This document shows, in pieces, positions 9,445 to 18,778 of a stretch of 64,000 nt of DNA. Below the pieces are notes generated by a model, which saw only the letters and a program-made list of their open reading frames with translations, was not told the origin of the DNA and made no database searches. A program made the position numbers and the translations under genes. The stretch's first letter is position 1; every line of letters starts with the position of its first letter. The DNA lies in NCBI RefSeq assembly GCF_040151475.1, contig NZ_JBDKWG010000147.1:62001-126000 (forward strand). The letters are read 5' to 3'. The DNA is from CAXBNB01 sp040151475. Lineage in GTDB: Bacteria; Bacteroidota; Bacteroidia; Cytophagales; Cyclobacteriaceae.

Positions 9445-12168
9445 TTAATTTTTTACTATAAATTCATCCATATTCATAAGGGCATTGGCCATAACAGTAA
9501 GTGAAGCCAACTCCAGGCTATCTGACTTAGCTATTTCTCTGGCTTCCTCAACATGCTCACTATAATATTCTTCTGTGTTGTCCAACAATTTTACCAGAAT
9601 ATCTGTTTTTGACGGATCAGGAAGTTTACCCATTACCTTTTGATAAGCTGTCTCTACTTTTGCTTTTTTATCCCCTTCAAGAGGCAATATTTGTTTTGCT
9701 AAATTTCTGGCTGCTTCAAAGTACACCGGATCATTAAGTGTAACCAAAGCCTGAAGCGGCGTGTTGGTATTGATCCTTCTTGATAAACAAAACTCTCTGC
9801 TGGCAGCATCAAATGTGATGAATGAAGGATAGGGACTTGACCGTCTCATATAGGTATATAAACCACGACGATAAGCATCCTCATTTTCACTTGTTTCCCA
9901 TGCTTCATTGCTATATACCACTGTCCAGACTCCTTCGGGCTGATAAGGCATAACACTAGGACCATACATTTTATCACTCAACAAGCCGGATACAGCAAGT
10001 GCCTGATCCCTTATTTGTTCTGCGGACAGTCGGGTGCGGGGACTTCTGGAAAGCCATTTGTTATTTGGGTCTTTTTCTTTGGCTTCTTGCGATATCACAG
10101 CAGTTTGCTGATATGTAGCAGATGTCACTATAGTTTTCAAAAGCTTTTTTACATTCCAATCCCATTCACCGGAAAATCTTAGAGCCAGCCAATCGAGCAA
10201 CTCAGGATGTGAAGGGTAATCTCCCAGGGTACCAAAGTCTTCGACGGTCAATACTATACCTCTTCCGAATAGTTTTGCCCAGAATCTATTGACCATCACT
10301 CTTCCGGTCAATGGATTCTGATCGCTTACCAACCATTTTGCCAAATCAAGTCGATCAGCAAACTCCTTATCTTCATCATTCAACAGCTTGGGAATGTCTG
10401 AGGAAACCTGATCTGCTTTTACCATCCAGTTGCCTCTAACAAATACATTTGTTGATCTGCTATGTGCTTTTGATTTTTCAACCATCACTGGCGTGGTATT
10501 TTTTGCAGGAGCATTCAACATTTCATCAATATCGGCATACACTTCTTTATATTCTTCATTTTTTTCACCCGGTAGTTTTTCTCCCAGTAAAAAACCATCA
10601 ATGGAGCAACTGTAATCTTTGGACTTGCTGTCAAACTGAAAATAAAGATCTGCTGTTTTAGTACCTCCGGTAATAGCAATCGGCAGATTAGTAAAACCAT
10701 TTGTTTTGACTAAAGGGGTTTTTCCAATGATCGTTCCATCCAGGCTGTCAATTCTGATCACTAAAGTCCCTTCATCTTTGCCGGATTGCTTGTAATTGAA
10801 ATAAATCCTGTCAACATTATTAAGAGAAACATTTTTTATTTTTATTAAAGCACCTTTGTGTACTTGCATATAGTCCTGTCCTGCCCGATTGTAGTGCACA
10901 ACATTTTCTACCTTATCAAAATCTTCTGGTCTGAGTTTTGGCTCTCCGATACGTACAAATCTTTCCCATTTATTCCCCACTTTATCAGACGATCTGCCAG
11001 CGATCCATTCTTTGATTTCATCCAGCTTGTTTTCATCCTCCTCTTTCAGTTCCCTCAAGATAGGATGTTCGGATGGCACATCCCAATCGGATGTATTGTT
11101 GAAAAAGGCCATTGAAGTATAGTATTCTTCGTGACGGATGGGATCATATGGATGACTATGGCATTGCACACAACTCATAGTAGTGGATTGCCACACTTCC
11201 CAGGTATTGTTGACCCGGTCTATCACAGAAGATATTCTGTATTCTTCATTGTCAGTACCTCCTTCACCATTATTTAGCGTATTTCTGTGAAAGGCAGTAG
11301 CCACAAGGTTATCTATAGATGGATCTGGTAAAAGATCACCAGCAAGTTGCTCAACGGTAAACTGATCGAAAGGCATGTTCTGATTGAATGCCTTGATCAC
11401 CCAATCCCTATACTTCCAAATTTGTCTTCCTCTGTCAGCCTCATAGCCCTTGGAATCTGCATACCTTGCCAGATCGAGCCACATACTTGCCCAATGTTCT
11501 CCATACTGTGGAGATGCCAGGAGTTGATCAACTACTTTTTCAAAACTATCAGTTGAATTGTCATTAACAAATGCTTCTACCTGATCCAATGTTGGGGGTA
11601 AACCAATGAGATCCAAATAAACACGTCTCACCAAGTCTTCTTTTGCTGCTCTTCCTGAAGGAGTAAGGTTATGACTCTGCAATTTCTCTGAAATAAAATG
11701 ATCTATTTCGTTTTTTGCCCAGTCAGAGTTATTGATAGCAGGTACTTCAGGCTCTTCCGGTTTTATATAAGCCCAGTGTTCCTGCCACTCTGCACCCTGT
11801 TCGATCCATTTTGTGATGGTTTCAATTTCCTCAGGCTTAAGAGGATCTCTTTCGAGAGGCATACGCATTTCCTCATTTTCGTGAGTGATCCTTGCGATCA
11901 TCTCACTTTTTTCAGGATGCCCAGGCACTATACCTATTTTTCCATTTTTGGTTTCACCAAGCGCATTTTCCCTGAAGATCAGTCCAAATCCACCTGATTG
12001 CTTGACACCACCGTGACAACTGATACAATTTTTATTGAGGATAGGCCTGACCTGCGTGTTGAAGTCAACTTTTTCTTCTTGACAAGAAGCCCCGACAAGC
12101 ATGATACACCCAAAAGCAAAGTACCAGTTGTAGGAATGCATTTTAGTAAAACTGAATAGTTTGATCAT
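9445..12168 (-). CDS. PSCyt1/DUF1549/DUF1553 cytochrome-linked exported protein
   Basis: This is a 907-residue member of the large planctomycete-type family. After a hydrophobic leader ending in GASCQEE (probably a lipoprotein) comes a PSCyt1 heme domain, with CISCHGG near residue 49 and EIETITKWIEQGAEW at its end. The DUF1549 domain follows (DLVRRVYLDLIGLPPT near 168, WASMWLDLARYADSKGYE, and SCVQCHSHPYDPI, a second CxxCH). The DUF1553 domain closes the protein (ADRLDLAKWLVSDQNPLTGRVMVNRFW, FGTLGDYPSHPELLDWLA, RTRLSAEQIRDQALAVSGLL, LNTPLQALVTLNDPV). It is the first gene of the leftward cluster. The two heme sites imply a redox role in the periplasm; the substrate is unknown. A second possible start lies at 12141. 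Confidence 0.92.
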   Translation of the reverse strand: MIKLFSFTKMHSYNWYFAFGCIMLVGASCQEEKVDFNTQVRPILNKNCISCHGGVKQSGGFGLIFRENALGETKNGKIGIVPGHPEKSEMIARITHENEEMRMPLERDPLKPEEIETITKWIEQGAEWQEHWAYIKPEEPEVPAINNSDWAKNEIDHFISEKLQSHNLTPSGRAAKEDLVRRVYLDLIGLPPTLDQVEAFVNDNSTDSFEKVVDQLLASPQYGEHWASMWLDLARYADSKGYEADRGRQIWKYRDWVIKAFNQNMPFDQFTVEQLAGDLLPDPSIDNLVATAFHRNTLNNGEGGTDNEEYRISSVIDRVNNTWEVWQSTTMSCVQCHSHPYDPIRHEEYYTSMAFFNNTSDWDVPSEHPILRELKEEDENKLDEIKEWIAGRSSDKVGNKWERFVRIGEPKLRPEDFDKVENVVHYNRAGQDYMQVHKGALIKIKNVSLNNVDRIYFNYKQSGKDEGTLVIRIDSLDGTIIGKTPLVKTNGFTNLPIAITGGTKTADLYFQFDSKSKDYSCSIDGFLLGEKLPGEKNEEYKEVYADIDEMLNAPAKNTTPVMVEKSKAHSRSTNVFVRGNWMVKADQVSSDIPKLLNDEDKEFADRLDLAKWLVSDQNPLTGRVMVNRFWAKLFGRGIVLTVEDFGTLGDYPSHPELLDWLALRFSGEWDWNVKKLLKTIVTSATYQQTAVISQEAKEKDPNNKWLSRSPRTRLSAEQIRDQALAVSGLLSDKMYGPSVMPYQPEGVWTVVYSNEAWETSENEDAYRRGLYTYMRRSSPYPSFITFDAASREFCLSRRINTNTPLQALVTLNDPVYFEAARNLAKQILPLEGDKKAKVETAYQKVMGKLPDPSKTDILVKLLDNTEEYYSEHVEEAREIAKSDSLELASLTVMANALMNMDEFIVKN

Positions 12169-12565
12169 TATAAATAATAATAGTAATTATGCGAATTTCA
12201 AATTTGCTAATTACCTGCAAACTTTGCTTGACCCAGAGTCTCAATTGCTTGACTAAAAGTGTATGTATCTGATTTTTTGCTTTAAAAGAGCAGATTACGG
12301 AAGTAATCTCCAAAACCTTTCTACTCTTAATTTATGATACTTGAACGTTTAAAAGTTTACTTGATGAGATTCCTACCCACAGTAGGACAGAGAGAATATT
12401 ATTCACATAATTAGATTCTAATTTTAAAGATAGAATTATTATTAACTTTAGTAAAAGTTGGCAACTATCCGAACATACATCTGATTTAATAATGTCGCAG
12501 AAATGTCAGAAAAAAGTCAAAGAAATGTCGCAAAACTTTGTATTGATTTTTCATAGCATTGCCCA
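12169..12565. other. 397-bp divergent control region
   Basis: No gene is visible. The region separates the leftward PSCyt1/DUF1553 cluster from the rightward XRE regulator. It holds an 18-bp interrupted palindrome at 12292-12309 (AGATTAC, GGAA, GTAATCT) and four tandem 11-bp repeats at 12492-12535. The cluster promoter must lie on its left side. Confidence 0.6.
12492..12535 (+). promoter_or_regulatory. Four tandem 11-bp repeats, probable operator
   Basis: The units are ATGTCGCAGAA, ATGTCAGAAAA, AAGTCAAAGAA and ATGTCGCAAAA, with GTC starting at 12494, 12505, 12516 and 12527. The spacing is exactly 11 bp, which puts every unit on the same face of the helix. The block ends 30 bp before the XRE regulator ATG, so it is most likely bound by that regulator or by an activator of it. 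Confidence 0.55.
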
Positions 12566-13141
12566 ATGCAAAAATCAAAAACCATGAAATCAATCGGAAG
12601 AATAATTTACGAAACACGCAAATCAAAAGACATTTCCCAAGAGGAGTTGGCTGTTATGGCTAAGATCAATTTGAGAACAATTCAAAGAATTGAAAACGAT
12701 CAAAATGAACCGAGAGGTACTACAATCACTTTGATTTGTGACGTATTACAATTAGATCCCAATGAATTAAGATCACAGGAAGCACAAAATAGATTTAATC
12801 ATCTGGGTCATAAGCTAGTAAATGGGATATTTCTGATAATATTAAATATCACGTTAACAACCATTATTGGGTATTTGACAATCTCTGATATTGCAAATCT
12901 TTACAGTAGAATAGGTGCTTTTTTTCTATCTGTTTTCCTACCATATTTTATCGTATCAATTACACGCAATTCATCACCCCTAATCAGACTCATTAAATTT
13001 GGGACTGGATTTATCATATTCATTATTATAGCATTCTTTCAAATGGAAATATCTAAAGCAATTTTTATGGGAGCAGTTCCAATCCCACTAATAGGCCTTT
13101 CTATTCTTTTCTATGGAGATTTCCTTCAACTCAGAAAGTAA
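12566..13141 (+). CDS. Membrane-anchored XRE-family regulator
   Basis: Residues about 8-68 form an XRE helix-turn-helix domain (IGRIIYETRKSKDISQEELAVMAKINLRTIQRIEN with QNEPRGTT after it). The rest, about residues 80-190, is hydrophobic, with four likely membrane helices (for example FLIILNITLTTIIGYLTI, IGAFFLSVFLPYFIVSI, GFIIFIIIAFFQM, LIGLSILFYGDFLQL). It is therefore a DNA-binding protein tethered to the inner membrane. The ATG at 12584 (MKSIGR) also fits the family start. The 11-bp repeats just upstream suggest autoregulation. Its targets are unknown; the flanking cluster and lipoprotein are candidates by position only. Confidence 0.85.
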   Translation: MQKSKTMKSIGRIIYETRKSKDISQEELAVMAKINLRTIQRIENDQNEPRGTTITLICDVLQLDPNELRSQEAQNRFNHLGHKLVNGIFLIILNITLTTIIGYLTISDIANLYSRIGAFFLSVFLPYFIVSITRNSSPLIRLIKFGTGFIIFIIIAFFQMEISKAIFMGAVPIPLIGLSILFYGDFLQLRK

Positions 13142-13235
13142 AGTAAAATTAATTAACAAAGAGCCCTAGATTTCTCTGCCTAACATATCCATAGGCTAAT
13201 CACATCTCTATTAAACATAAATATTATCTTATATC

Positions 13236-14348
13236 ATGAAAGCTATATTTTCAAATTTCTACCCGCTAAACAAATTCGCTATTAGTAATATCCCATTACT
13301 TCTTTTACTAGTGCTAAGCTGTAATCAGCAAACACAGAAAATACCATTTAACCATAAAATAAAGGTTGAAAAGACAGTTATCAAAGGAAAAGTTGATAAT
13401 TGGCCTACAGATACACTATACTTTGCTTCACTTCCATTTCATTCTCCCTATTCCACTTTCGAAGGTTTTCACCTACTAAGAAGTAATAAAACTTTCGAAC
13501 ATACCTTTGACAGAGTGGATGAACCCTTCATACTTTTTCTAACACCAGAGAAGAGATTTCTCGACCAGCGTAGCTTCTTGTTATTTGAGGGTTTCACTAA
13601 AGAATATTACCATGGCTATTGTAAGAATTTTTTTACCATGCCTATAACAACCTATTTGATAGAGCCTGGATCAGAAACCATTGTAGAATTATCAAAAACC
13701 AGTCGTTATGGTCAGACTGAAATAAATTTTTTAAATGAGAATATTTATTGCTCCAAATATTACCAGACCACATTTGAGTTAGATCAGCGACTTGATGAGG
13801 TTATCACAATGGCTAACACGGTGGAAAAAGCCATCGACAATATGAATCAAAAAGAAAAAGAATTGTTGACTTCACTGAAAAAGGAGAGTGCTTTTATAAG
13901 TCCTTTTCTATACAATTTTACAAAAGCAGAAATAGAATTTGCCGCAAGAAAAGAATTTTTAAGATACCTACTTCTTGATCATCCAGATATGACTTCAAAG
14001 TTTTTCGAAAATGGAATTCCAGCCAATATTACAGAAAGGATAGAGTTTGATAAAGAAAATATAGATTATGCAACTTTAATAAGTCAAGAATACAATGAGT
14101 TCCTTGAGTTATATATTAACTTCAAGTACAGCGAAATGGCACATAAACTAGTTGTATATAAAGAATTTGATAAAGAAAAGTATGAGCTTGCTTCAAGCCA
14201 ACTCCCACCTCTTTCCAAATACTCCTATTTAGCCAATAACCTACTGCATTCAAATATGAATCAACAGACAAAAACTTTATCCAAAAAACTTATTGAAGAA
14301 TATCCAGATGGCGAACTAAATGACAAACTACTTAATAAATACAACTGA
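13236..14348 (+). CDS. Lipoprotein with DUF4369-like N-terminal domain, no thioredoxin domain
   Basis: The 370-residue product has a lipobox after a hydrophobic stretch (LLLLLVLSCNQQ, lipid on Cys about residue 29). Its first half, beginning TVIKGKVDNWPTDTLYF, resembles the DUF4369-type beta domain that precedes a TlpA/AhpC thioredoxin domain in many Bacteroidota lipoproteins. The second half is helical and acidic (about 190-360) and has no CxxC or thioredoxin signature, so the usual redox domain is absent. Alternatively it is an unrelated lipoprotein family. It lies 94 bases downstream of the XRE regulator on the same strand. Confidence 0.55.
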   Translation: MKAIFSNFYPLNKFAISNIPLLLLLVLSCNQQTQKIPFNHKIKVEKTVIKGKVDNWPTDTLYFASLPFHSPYSTFEGFHLLRSNKTFEHTFDRVDEPFILFLTPEKRFLDQRSFLLFEGFTKEYYHGYCKNFFTMPITTYLIEPGSETIVELSKTSRYGQTEINFLNENIYCSKYYQTTFELDQRLDEVITMANTVEKAIDNMNQKEKELLTSLKKESAFISPFLYNFTKAEIEFAARKEFLRYLLLDHPDMTSKFFENGIPANITERIEFDKENIDYATLISQEYNEFLELYINFKYSEMAHKLVVYKEFDKEKYELASSQLPPLSKYSYLANNLLHSNMNQQTKTLSKKLIEEYPDGELNDKLLNKYN

Positions 14349-14413
14349 AACAGATTGCAAACAAACACTAATCAAAGAGTATGTGGTTCTTTTGGCAAAT
14401 CAATGGAAGACTA

Positions 14414-15670
14414 TTAAAACTTCAACTTCAACAAATAAACCTGACGACTACCGGTATGTGTAGAATTGAAGCCAATCATGTTGCCTTCCGGACTCCATCG
14501 ACAATGAATGTCACACCTCCATGCACCGCTAAATTCCTCAGGCTCATTAAATCTTCCTATCGGCAAAATGGCTTCTGTTTCCATATCCATCAAATAGATT
14601 TTTTGCTCTCTCATTCCTTTAGACGGATAGGTATCTGTCACCATCCACTTTCCATCAGGAGAAAATGTGCCGTGACCATCATAATCAAGTAAACCCTTTC
14701 CCAATCGCTTATAATCATTTTTCCCAACTGTAAATAATATATGACCATATTGACTGGCTTCATATTCAGCACAAACCATAAGCTGATTGTCATCCAGCCA
14801 ATCATAGTGCGAACCACCCCAGCCGGCTGGAAAAGCTTCCTGAATATTAGAACCATCTATATTTACAGTAAATGAGATCGTATTTCGACGGGGTGTGGCT
14901 CTTGCCAACCAAAATAATTTACTGCCCTCACGGCTAAAAAGCGTGTGGTTGAAATACTCAACACCACCCTCTGGGACGGAAGGTACTAAAGACTGCATTT
15001 GTGCCAAAGAAACTATCAGTTTGCTCTGTCCAGTCTCTAAGTCAATCAACGTAATTCCATCGTTTTCAGGAAAAGGTACATCCAACTGCGCATCCTGTCC
15101 ATCACCACCATAGCCATAGCCGGGCCGGGTTGTCCATATTCTGGAAAAATTGATGCTGACTGCTTTTTTACCATCATGAGAAACCGCACTAACAGGGAAG
15201 GGAATTACCTTTTTCTCTTGTTTCGTAAATACATTAATAATTACTGAAACAAACTTGCCATCTCTCAGATCGTTATAAATGATAAGTGAGTCTGGGCTGG
15301 TTCCAAGCCAGTGAGCCATACATCCCTGCTGAAAATTCCATGCACGGGTTTCAGCGATTGGAATAAAATCAAGTGTTTCCAAATCAACCAAGCCCAACGT
15401 TGCAGGTTCTGTTTCATCCGGGTTTTTAAATTTTATATCCGTTTGCAAAACAGTAGCATACCGCTGGTTTCGGCTAAAGGAATTGATCCCGTAGTAACTG
15501 GCAAAAAGGTGTTCTTTTCCGGATTTTGTTATTTGTATCGGTTCTCCAACCTCAGGAAACCTTACCGACACTCCGGCTTTAGGTTCTTCAGGTTTCCTTT
15601 TTTCACAAGAAAAGAGAAATACGAATACAGCAAAAGAAATAACTGATTGGACAATAAGTTTAAAATTCAT
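14414..15670 (-). CDS. Lipoprotein with TolB-like beta-propeller
   Basis: The 418-residue product has a lipoprotein signal (FAVFVFLFSCEKR). Repeated beta-propeller blades follow, with WD40-like/PD40 features such as AVSHDGKKAVSINFSRIW, HGTFSPDGKWMVTDTYPS, IYLMDMETEAILPIG and HCRWSPEGNMIGFNSTHTGSRQVYLLKL. The last blade resembles oligogalacturonate-lyase-like propellers. Being anchored in a membrane facing the periplasm, it could bind or process a carbohydrate, but no catalytic set can be identified. It lies 46 bases downstream of the propeller/AraC regulator gene on the same strand and is probably co-transcribed with it. Confidence 0.75.
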   Translation of the reverse strand: MNFKLIVQSVISFAVFVFLFSCEKRKPEEPKAGVSVRFPEVGEPIQITKSGKEHLFASYYGINSFSRNQRYATVLQTDIKFKNPDETEPATLGLVDLETLDFIPIAETRAWNFQQGCMAHWLGTSPDSLIIYNDLRDGKFVSVIINVFTKQEKKVIPFPVSAVSHDGKKAVSINFSRIWTTRPGYGYGGDGQDAQLDVPFPENDGITLIDLETGQSKLIVSLAQMQSLVPSVPEGGVEYFNHTLFSREGSKLFWLARATPRRNTISFTVNIDGSNIQEAFPAGWGGSHYDWLDDNQLMVCAEYEASQYGHILFTVGKNDYKRLGKGLLDYDGHGTFSPDGKWMVTDTYPSKGMREQKIYLMDMETEAILPIGRFNEPEEFSGAWRCDIHCRWSPEGNMIGFNSTHTGSRQVYLLKLKF

Positions 15671-15716
15671 GGCGATAGGATTAAGAATAAATTAAGTGAT
15701 TTTTATAAAAATAGTA

Positions 15717-18605
15717 CTAAGTTTCTAAAACGTAGGCAGAAGGAGACACACCAAATTTTTCTTTGAATGAGCGTGAGAAATGAGCGTGTGATTTGAAGCC
15801 GATAGTATAAGCTACTTCACTGACACTTCTTGGATTGTCATCAAGGTAAAGTTTAGCTTTTTCCAGCCGGATATCTTTGATAAAGCCTGATACTGTTTTG
15901 CCAGTAATCTTTTTTACATCTCTAAATAGCTTAGCCCTGCTTAAGCCCATTTCGTTACATAAAGCTTCAATGGACAAATCTTCATTGGTAATATTAGACT
16001 CAACAAATTTCACCACTTTCTCTATAAAGACTTTGTCATGAGAATCTCTCGATAAACCACCAGTATGGTTACCAGACACCATCTCTAAAATTGATACAAG
16101 CCCTTCTCTCCTTTTCATTACTCGTTTGTACCCAACAAAACCCAACGTGATTGCAAGCAATGCAACACTCATAACTCCCAACTTAAATCCTGTGGTTTCC
16201 CAGATTACAGGCATAATATTGATTTTAAGATTTGATCCATGATTGTTCCAAATCCCGTCATTATTGGAAGCTCTCACTTTCAGGTTATAGTTTCCTGCCG
16301 GAAGGTTGGCATAGGAAGCCATTCGTTTGTTCCCTGCGTACTGCCAATTTTCATCATATCCTTCAAGTTTATAAGCATATTGTGTTTTTAAGGGTTTCAC
16401 ATAGTTCAAAGCAGTAAAGGAGAAGTCAATGGTGGCAGCCTCTTTTCCGGACAAATCTATTTTTTCCAACTGTGAAATGTCCTTTTCATCCCGGATTTTC
16501 AATTCTTTACCATTGACTTTTATGTCGGTGATGAAAACAGGAGGAGCATTTGGATTCAGATTCATCTGATTAGGATTGAACTTATTCAAACCTTCAAGGC
16601 CTCCAATCAATATTTCTCCGGTCTTTTTACTGACTATACCCGCTCTGTTGTTAAATAACTCTCCCTGCAGACCGTCATTGACATCAAAGGAATTTAATAC
16701 GTGAATACTGTAGTTGTCATAATTCATACTGCATTTTAATAATCCTTGCCGGGCAGTAATCCATAGATAACCATTAAAATCTTCCAGAATATTTGTGACA
16801 CCTGTAATTTCATAATTTGGGTTTGAAATAGAAATATCAACGGGTTTACGGTTGATATTCAACAAAGAGACAGTTCCATCAAGACTATTCATCCAAATAT
16901 GCTGATGCTTGTCTTCATACAAGTAAGAAATCCATCCCTGATTTGAGTCAGTGTTTAAGTTACGCCTGTCGTATGGCCTGAATTTTTTATTTTCTTCATC
17001 AAAAGAAAAAAGTCCCGTTTCTGTAGCTACCCAAAGTTTATAAGTATAGTCGATCAAAAAAGCATTGACTTTGCCTATATCTACTTTCTTATTTTTGTAA
17101 TCTGTAGATTCAAAATGAGTGAATTTTCCACTCTCTATATCGAAAAAATTAACCCCATGATCAGTACCCACCCACAATCCATAATCACCTCCAATAACAG
17201 CAGTAACTAAATTTGCGCTGATACTTTCCGCATCTTCGGTATTGCTTCTATAGTAGGTAAATTGATTGCTCTTCGGTTCATATTTGGCCAGTCCGTTTTC
17301 CAGAGTTCCTATCCACAAAACATTTTTTTTATCTAAATAAAGACAATTAACGGTTTTGTCTTTAAAAGCAGGAAATAATTTGAATTGCTTGGTTTGAGCA
17401 TCGAAATAACTAAGGCCTCCACCGTAAGTTCCAATCCAATAATTTCCGGATTTGTCCTCACAAATAGCAGACACATTGTTCATTGGAAGTGACCGGGCAT
17501 TGCCTTCTACATTCCTGTACAGATTTATATCAGCCGGGTAATTGTCCTGAATTTTCACTCCTCCATTCGATGTGGCTATTACCACTTCTCCTGTTTTCAA
17601 TTTGTAATGACAAAACACACTGGCTTTGCTACCAAAGGGATTGTAATTTCCGTAAGTATCATATCTGGAAAAATTATCTTCACTACCATTATATACGCTA
17701 ATCCCTCCATTCATCCCACCTACCATCAACTCTCCATTTTCGTCTTCTATAATTGAATAAACCGTATTGCTGGCTATGCTATTGGTTTTTTCCTCGTTCA
17801 AGTACCACTTAAATGTCTGTGTTTTTTCCTCAAAACGATTCAAGCCTCCCTGCTCAACCCCCACCCAGATTTGTCCTTTTTCATCTTCGTATATGGCACT
17901 GATACTGTTGCCACTGATACAATTGTTTTTGGTCTCATCCTTCTTAAATCGTTTGATTCTGTTAGTGGATAAATCCAACATATTCAGTCCCGAAAACGCA
18001 GTACCTATCCACAGCCGTCCCTGACTATCTTCCATTATAGATGTAACCACATCACCGCTAAGGCTGTTTTCATCTTGTGAATCGTGGATGTAATTAATAA
18101 AATCGTCGGTTTCTTCCCGGTAAAGACTCAACCCTCCCCAGGTACCAACCCACATTCTGTTATTTTTATCCCTATATATGATTTCAATATTGGAATTACT
18201 GATTGAATTTGGATCATTAAGCTTTGGAAAGTATGTTATGAATTGATCTTGATCCTGAGAGAATATATTAAGTCCATATTTGGTACCAATCCAAAGGTTT
18301 TCTTTTGCATCCTGATTGATGCTATTGATATAGTTGTTGGACAGGCCTTTTTCCAAATTTTCTTTTGCCTGATATACCTGATAGGAATATCCATCAAATT
18401 TATTGAGCCCATTGATGGTTCCCAGCCAGAGGAAGCCTTTTTCATCCTGAAAAATACAGTTAACAGTGTGGTGAGAAAGCCCTTCAAACGGCAGTTGCAG
18501 GAAGTGGAAGTTCTTATTTATATCAGCAACACTTGTGTCAATCTGAACCGACACCAAGAGCACTAAAAGTAAAATCTTTCTATATAACCCTGAATATAAA
18601 TGCAT
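15717..18605 (-). CDS. Transmembrane sensor-regulator: propeller + Y_Y_Y + AraC, without kinase or receiver domain
   Basis: The 962-residue product starts with a signal/anchor (LYRKILLLVLLVSVQI). About twelve two-component-propeller repeats follow (FLWLGTINGLNKFDG, LWIGTKYGLNIF, LWIGTAFSGLNM and similar, about residues 40-680), then a Y_Y_Y domain (about 728-797, YAYKLEGYDENWQYAGNKRMASYANLPAGNY in family terms). One membrane helix lies at about 805-828, and an AraC-type helix-turn-helix region at about 872-960 (SIEALCNEMGLSRAKLFRDVKK, VSEVAYTIGFKSHAHFSRSFKEKFG). The HisKA, ATPase and receiver domains that normally sit between membrane helix and AraC domain in hybrid two-component systems are absent. 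Only about 45 residues join helix and DNA-binding region. It probably senses a periplasmic ligand, perhaps a sugar. Confidence 0.88.
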   Translation of the reverse strand: MHLYSGLYRKILLLVLLVSVQIDTSVADINKNFHFLQLPFEGLSHHTVNCIFQDEKGFLWLGTINGLNKFDGYSYQVYQAKENLEKGLSNNYINSINQDAKENLWIGTKYGLNIFSQDQDQFITYFPKLNDPNSISNSNIEIIYRDKNNRMWVGTWGGLSLYREETDDFINYIHDSQDENSLSGDVVTSIMEDSQGRLWIGTAFSGLNMLDLSTNRIKRFKKDETKNNCISGNSISAIYEDEKGQIWVGVEQGGLNRFEEKTQTFKWYLNEEKTNSIASNTVYSIIEDENGELMVGGMNGGISVYNGSEDNFSRYDTYGNYNPFGSKASVFCHYKLKTGEVVIATSNGGVKIQDNYPADINLYRNVEGNARSLPMNNVSAICEDKSGNYWIGTYGGGLSYFDAQTKQFKLFPAFKDKTVNCLYLDKKNVLWIGTLENGLAKYEPKSNQFTYYRSNTEDAESISANLVTAVIGGDYGLWVGTDHGVNFFDIESGKFTHFESTDYKNKKVDIGKVNAFLIDYTYKLWVATETGLFSFDEENKKFRPYDRRNLNTDSNQGWISYLYEDKHQHIWMNSLDGTVSLLNINRKPVDISISNPNYEITGVTNILEDFNGYLWITARQGLLKCSMNYDNYSIHVLNSFDVNDGLQGELFNNRAGIVSKKTGEILIGGLEGLNKFNPNQMNLNPNAPPVFITDIKVNGKELKIRDEKDISQLEKIDLSGKEAATIDFSFTALNYVKPLKTQYAYKLEGYDENWQYAGNKRMASYANLPAGNYNLKVRASNNDGIWNNHGSNLKINIMPVIWETTGFKLGVMSVALLAITLGFVGYKRVMKRREGLVSILEMVSGNHTGGLSRDSHDKVFIEKVVKFVESNITNEDLSIEALCNEMGLSRAKLFRDVKKITGKTVSGFIKDIRLEKAKLYLDDNPRSVSEVAYTIGFKSHAHFSRSFKEKFGVSPSAYVLET

Positions 18606-18778
18606 TTTTCAATGTAGAGATACTTACACCCGTTAACAAAAATACAAATTTTGAGCCACATTCAATTACAATGAATATCCTCTATTTAGAACTCAAATGC
18701 AATGCTTCACCAGAGCCATAGTTGCTTTTTCATCGTTTTATTTTCAAATTTAAACTCTGTATAAAACCCTTCTGAAAA

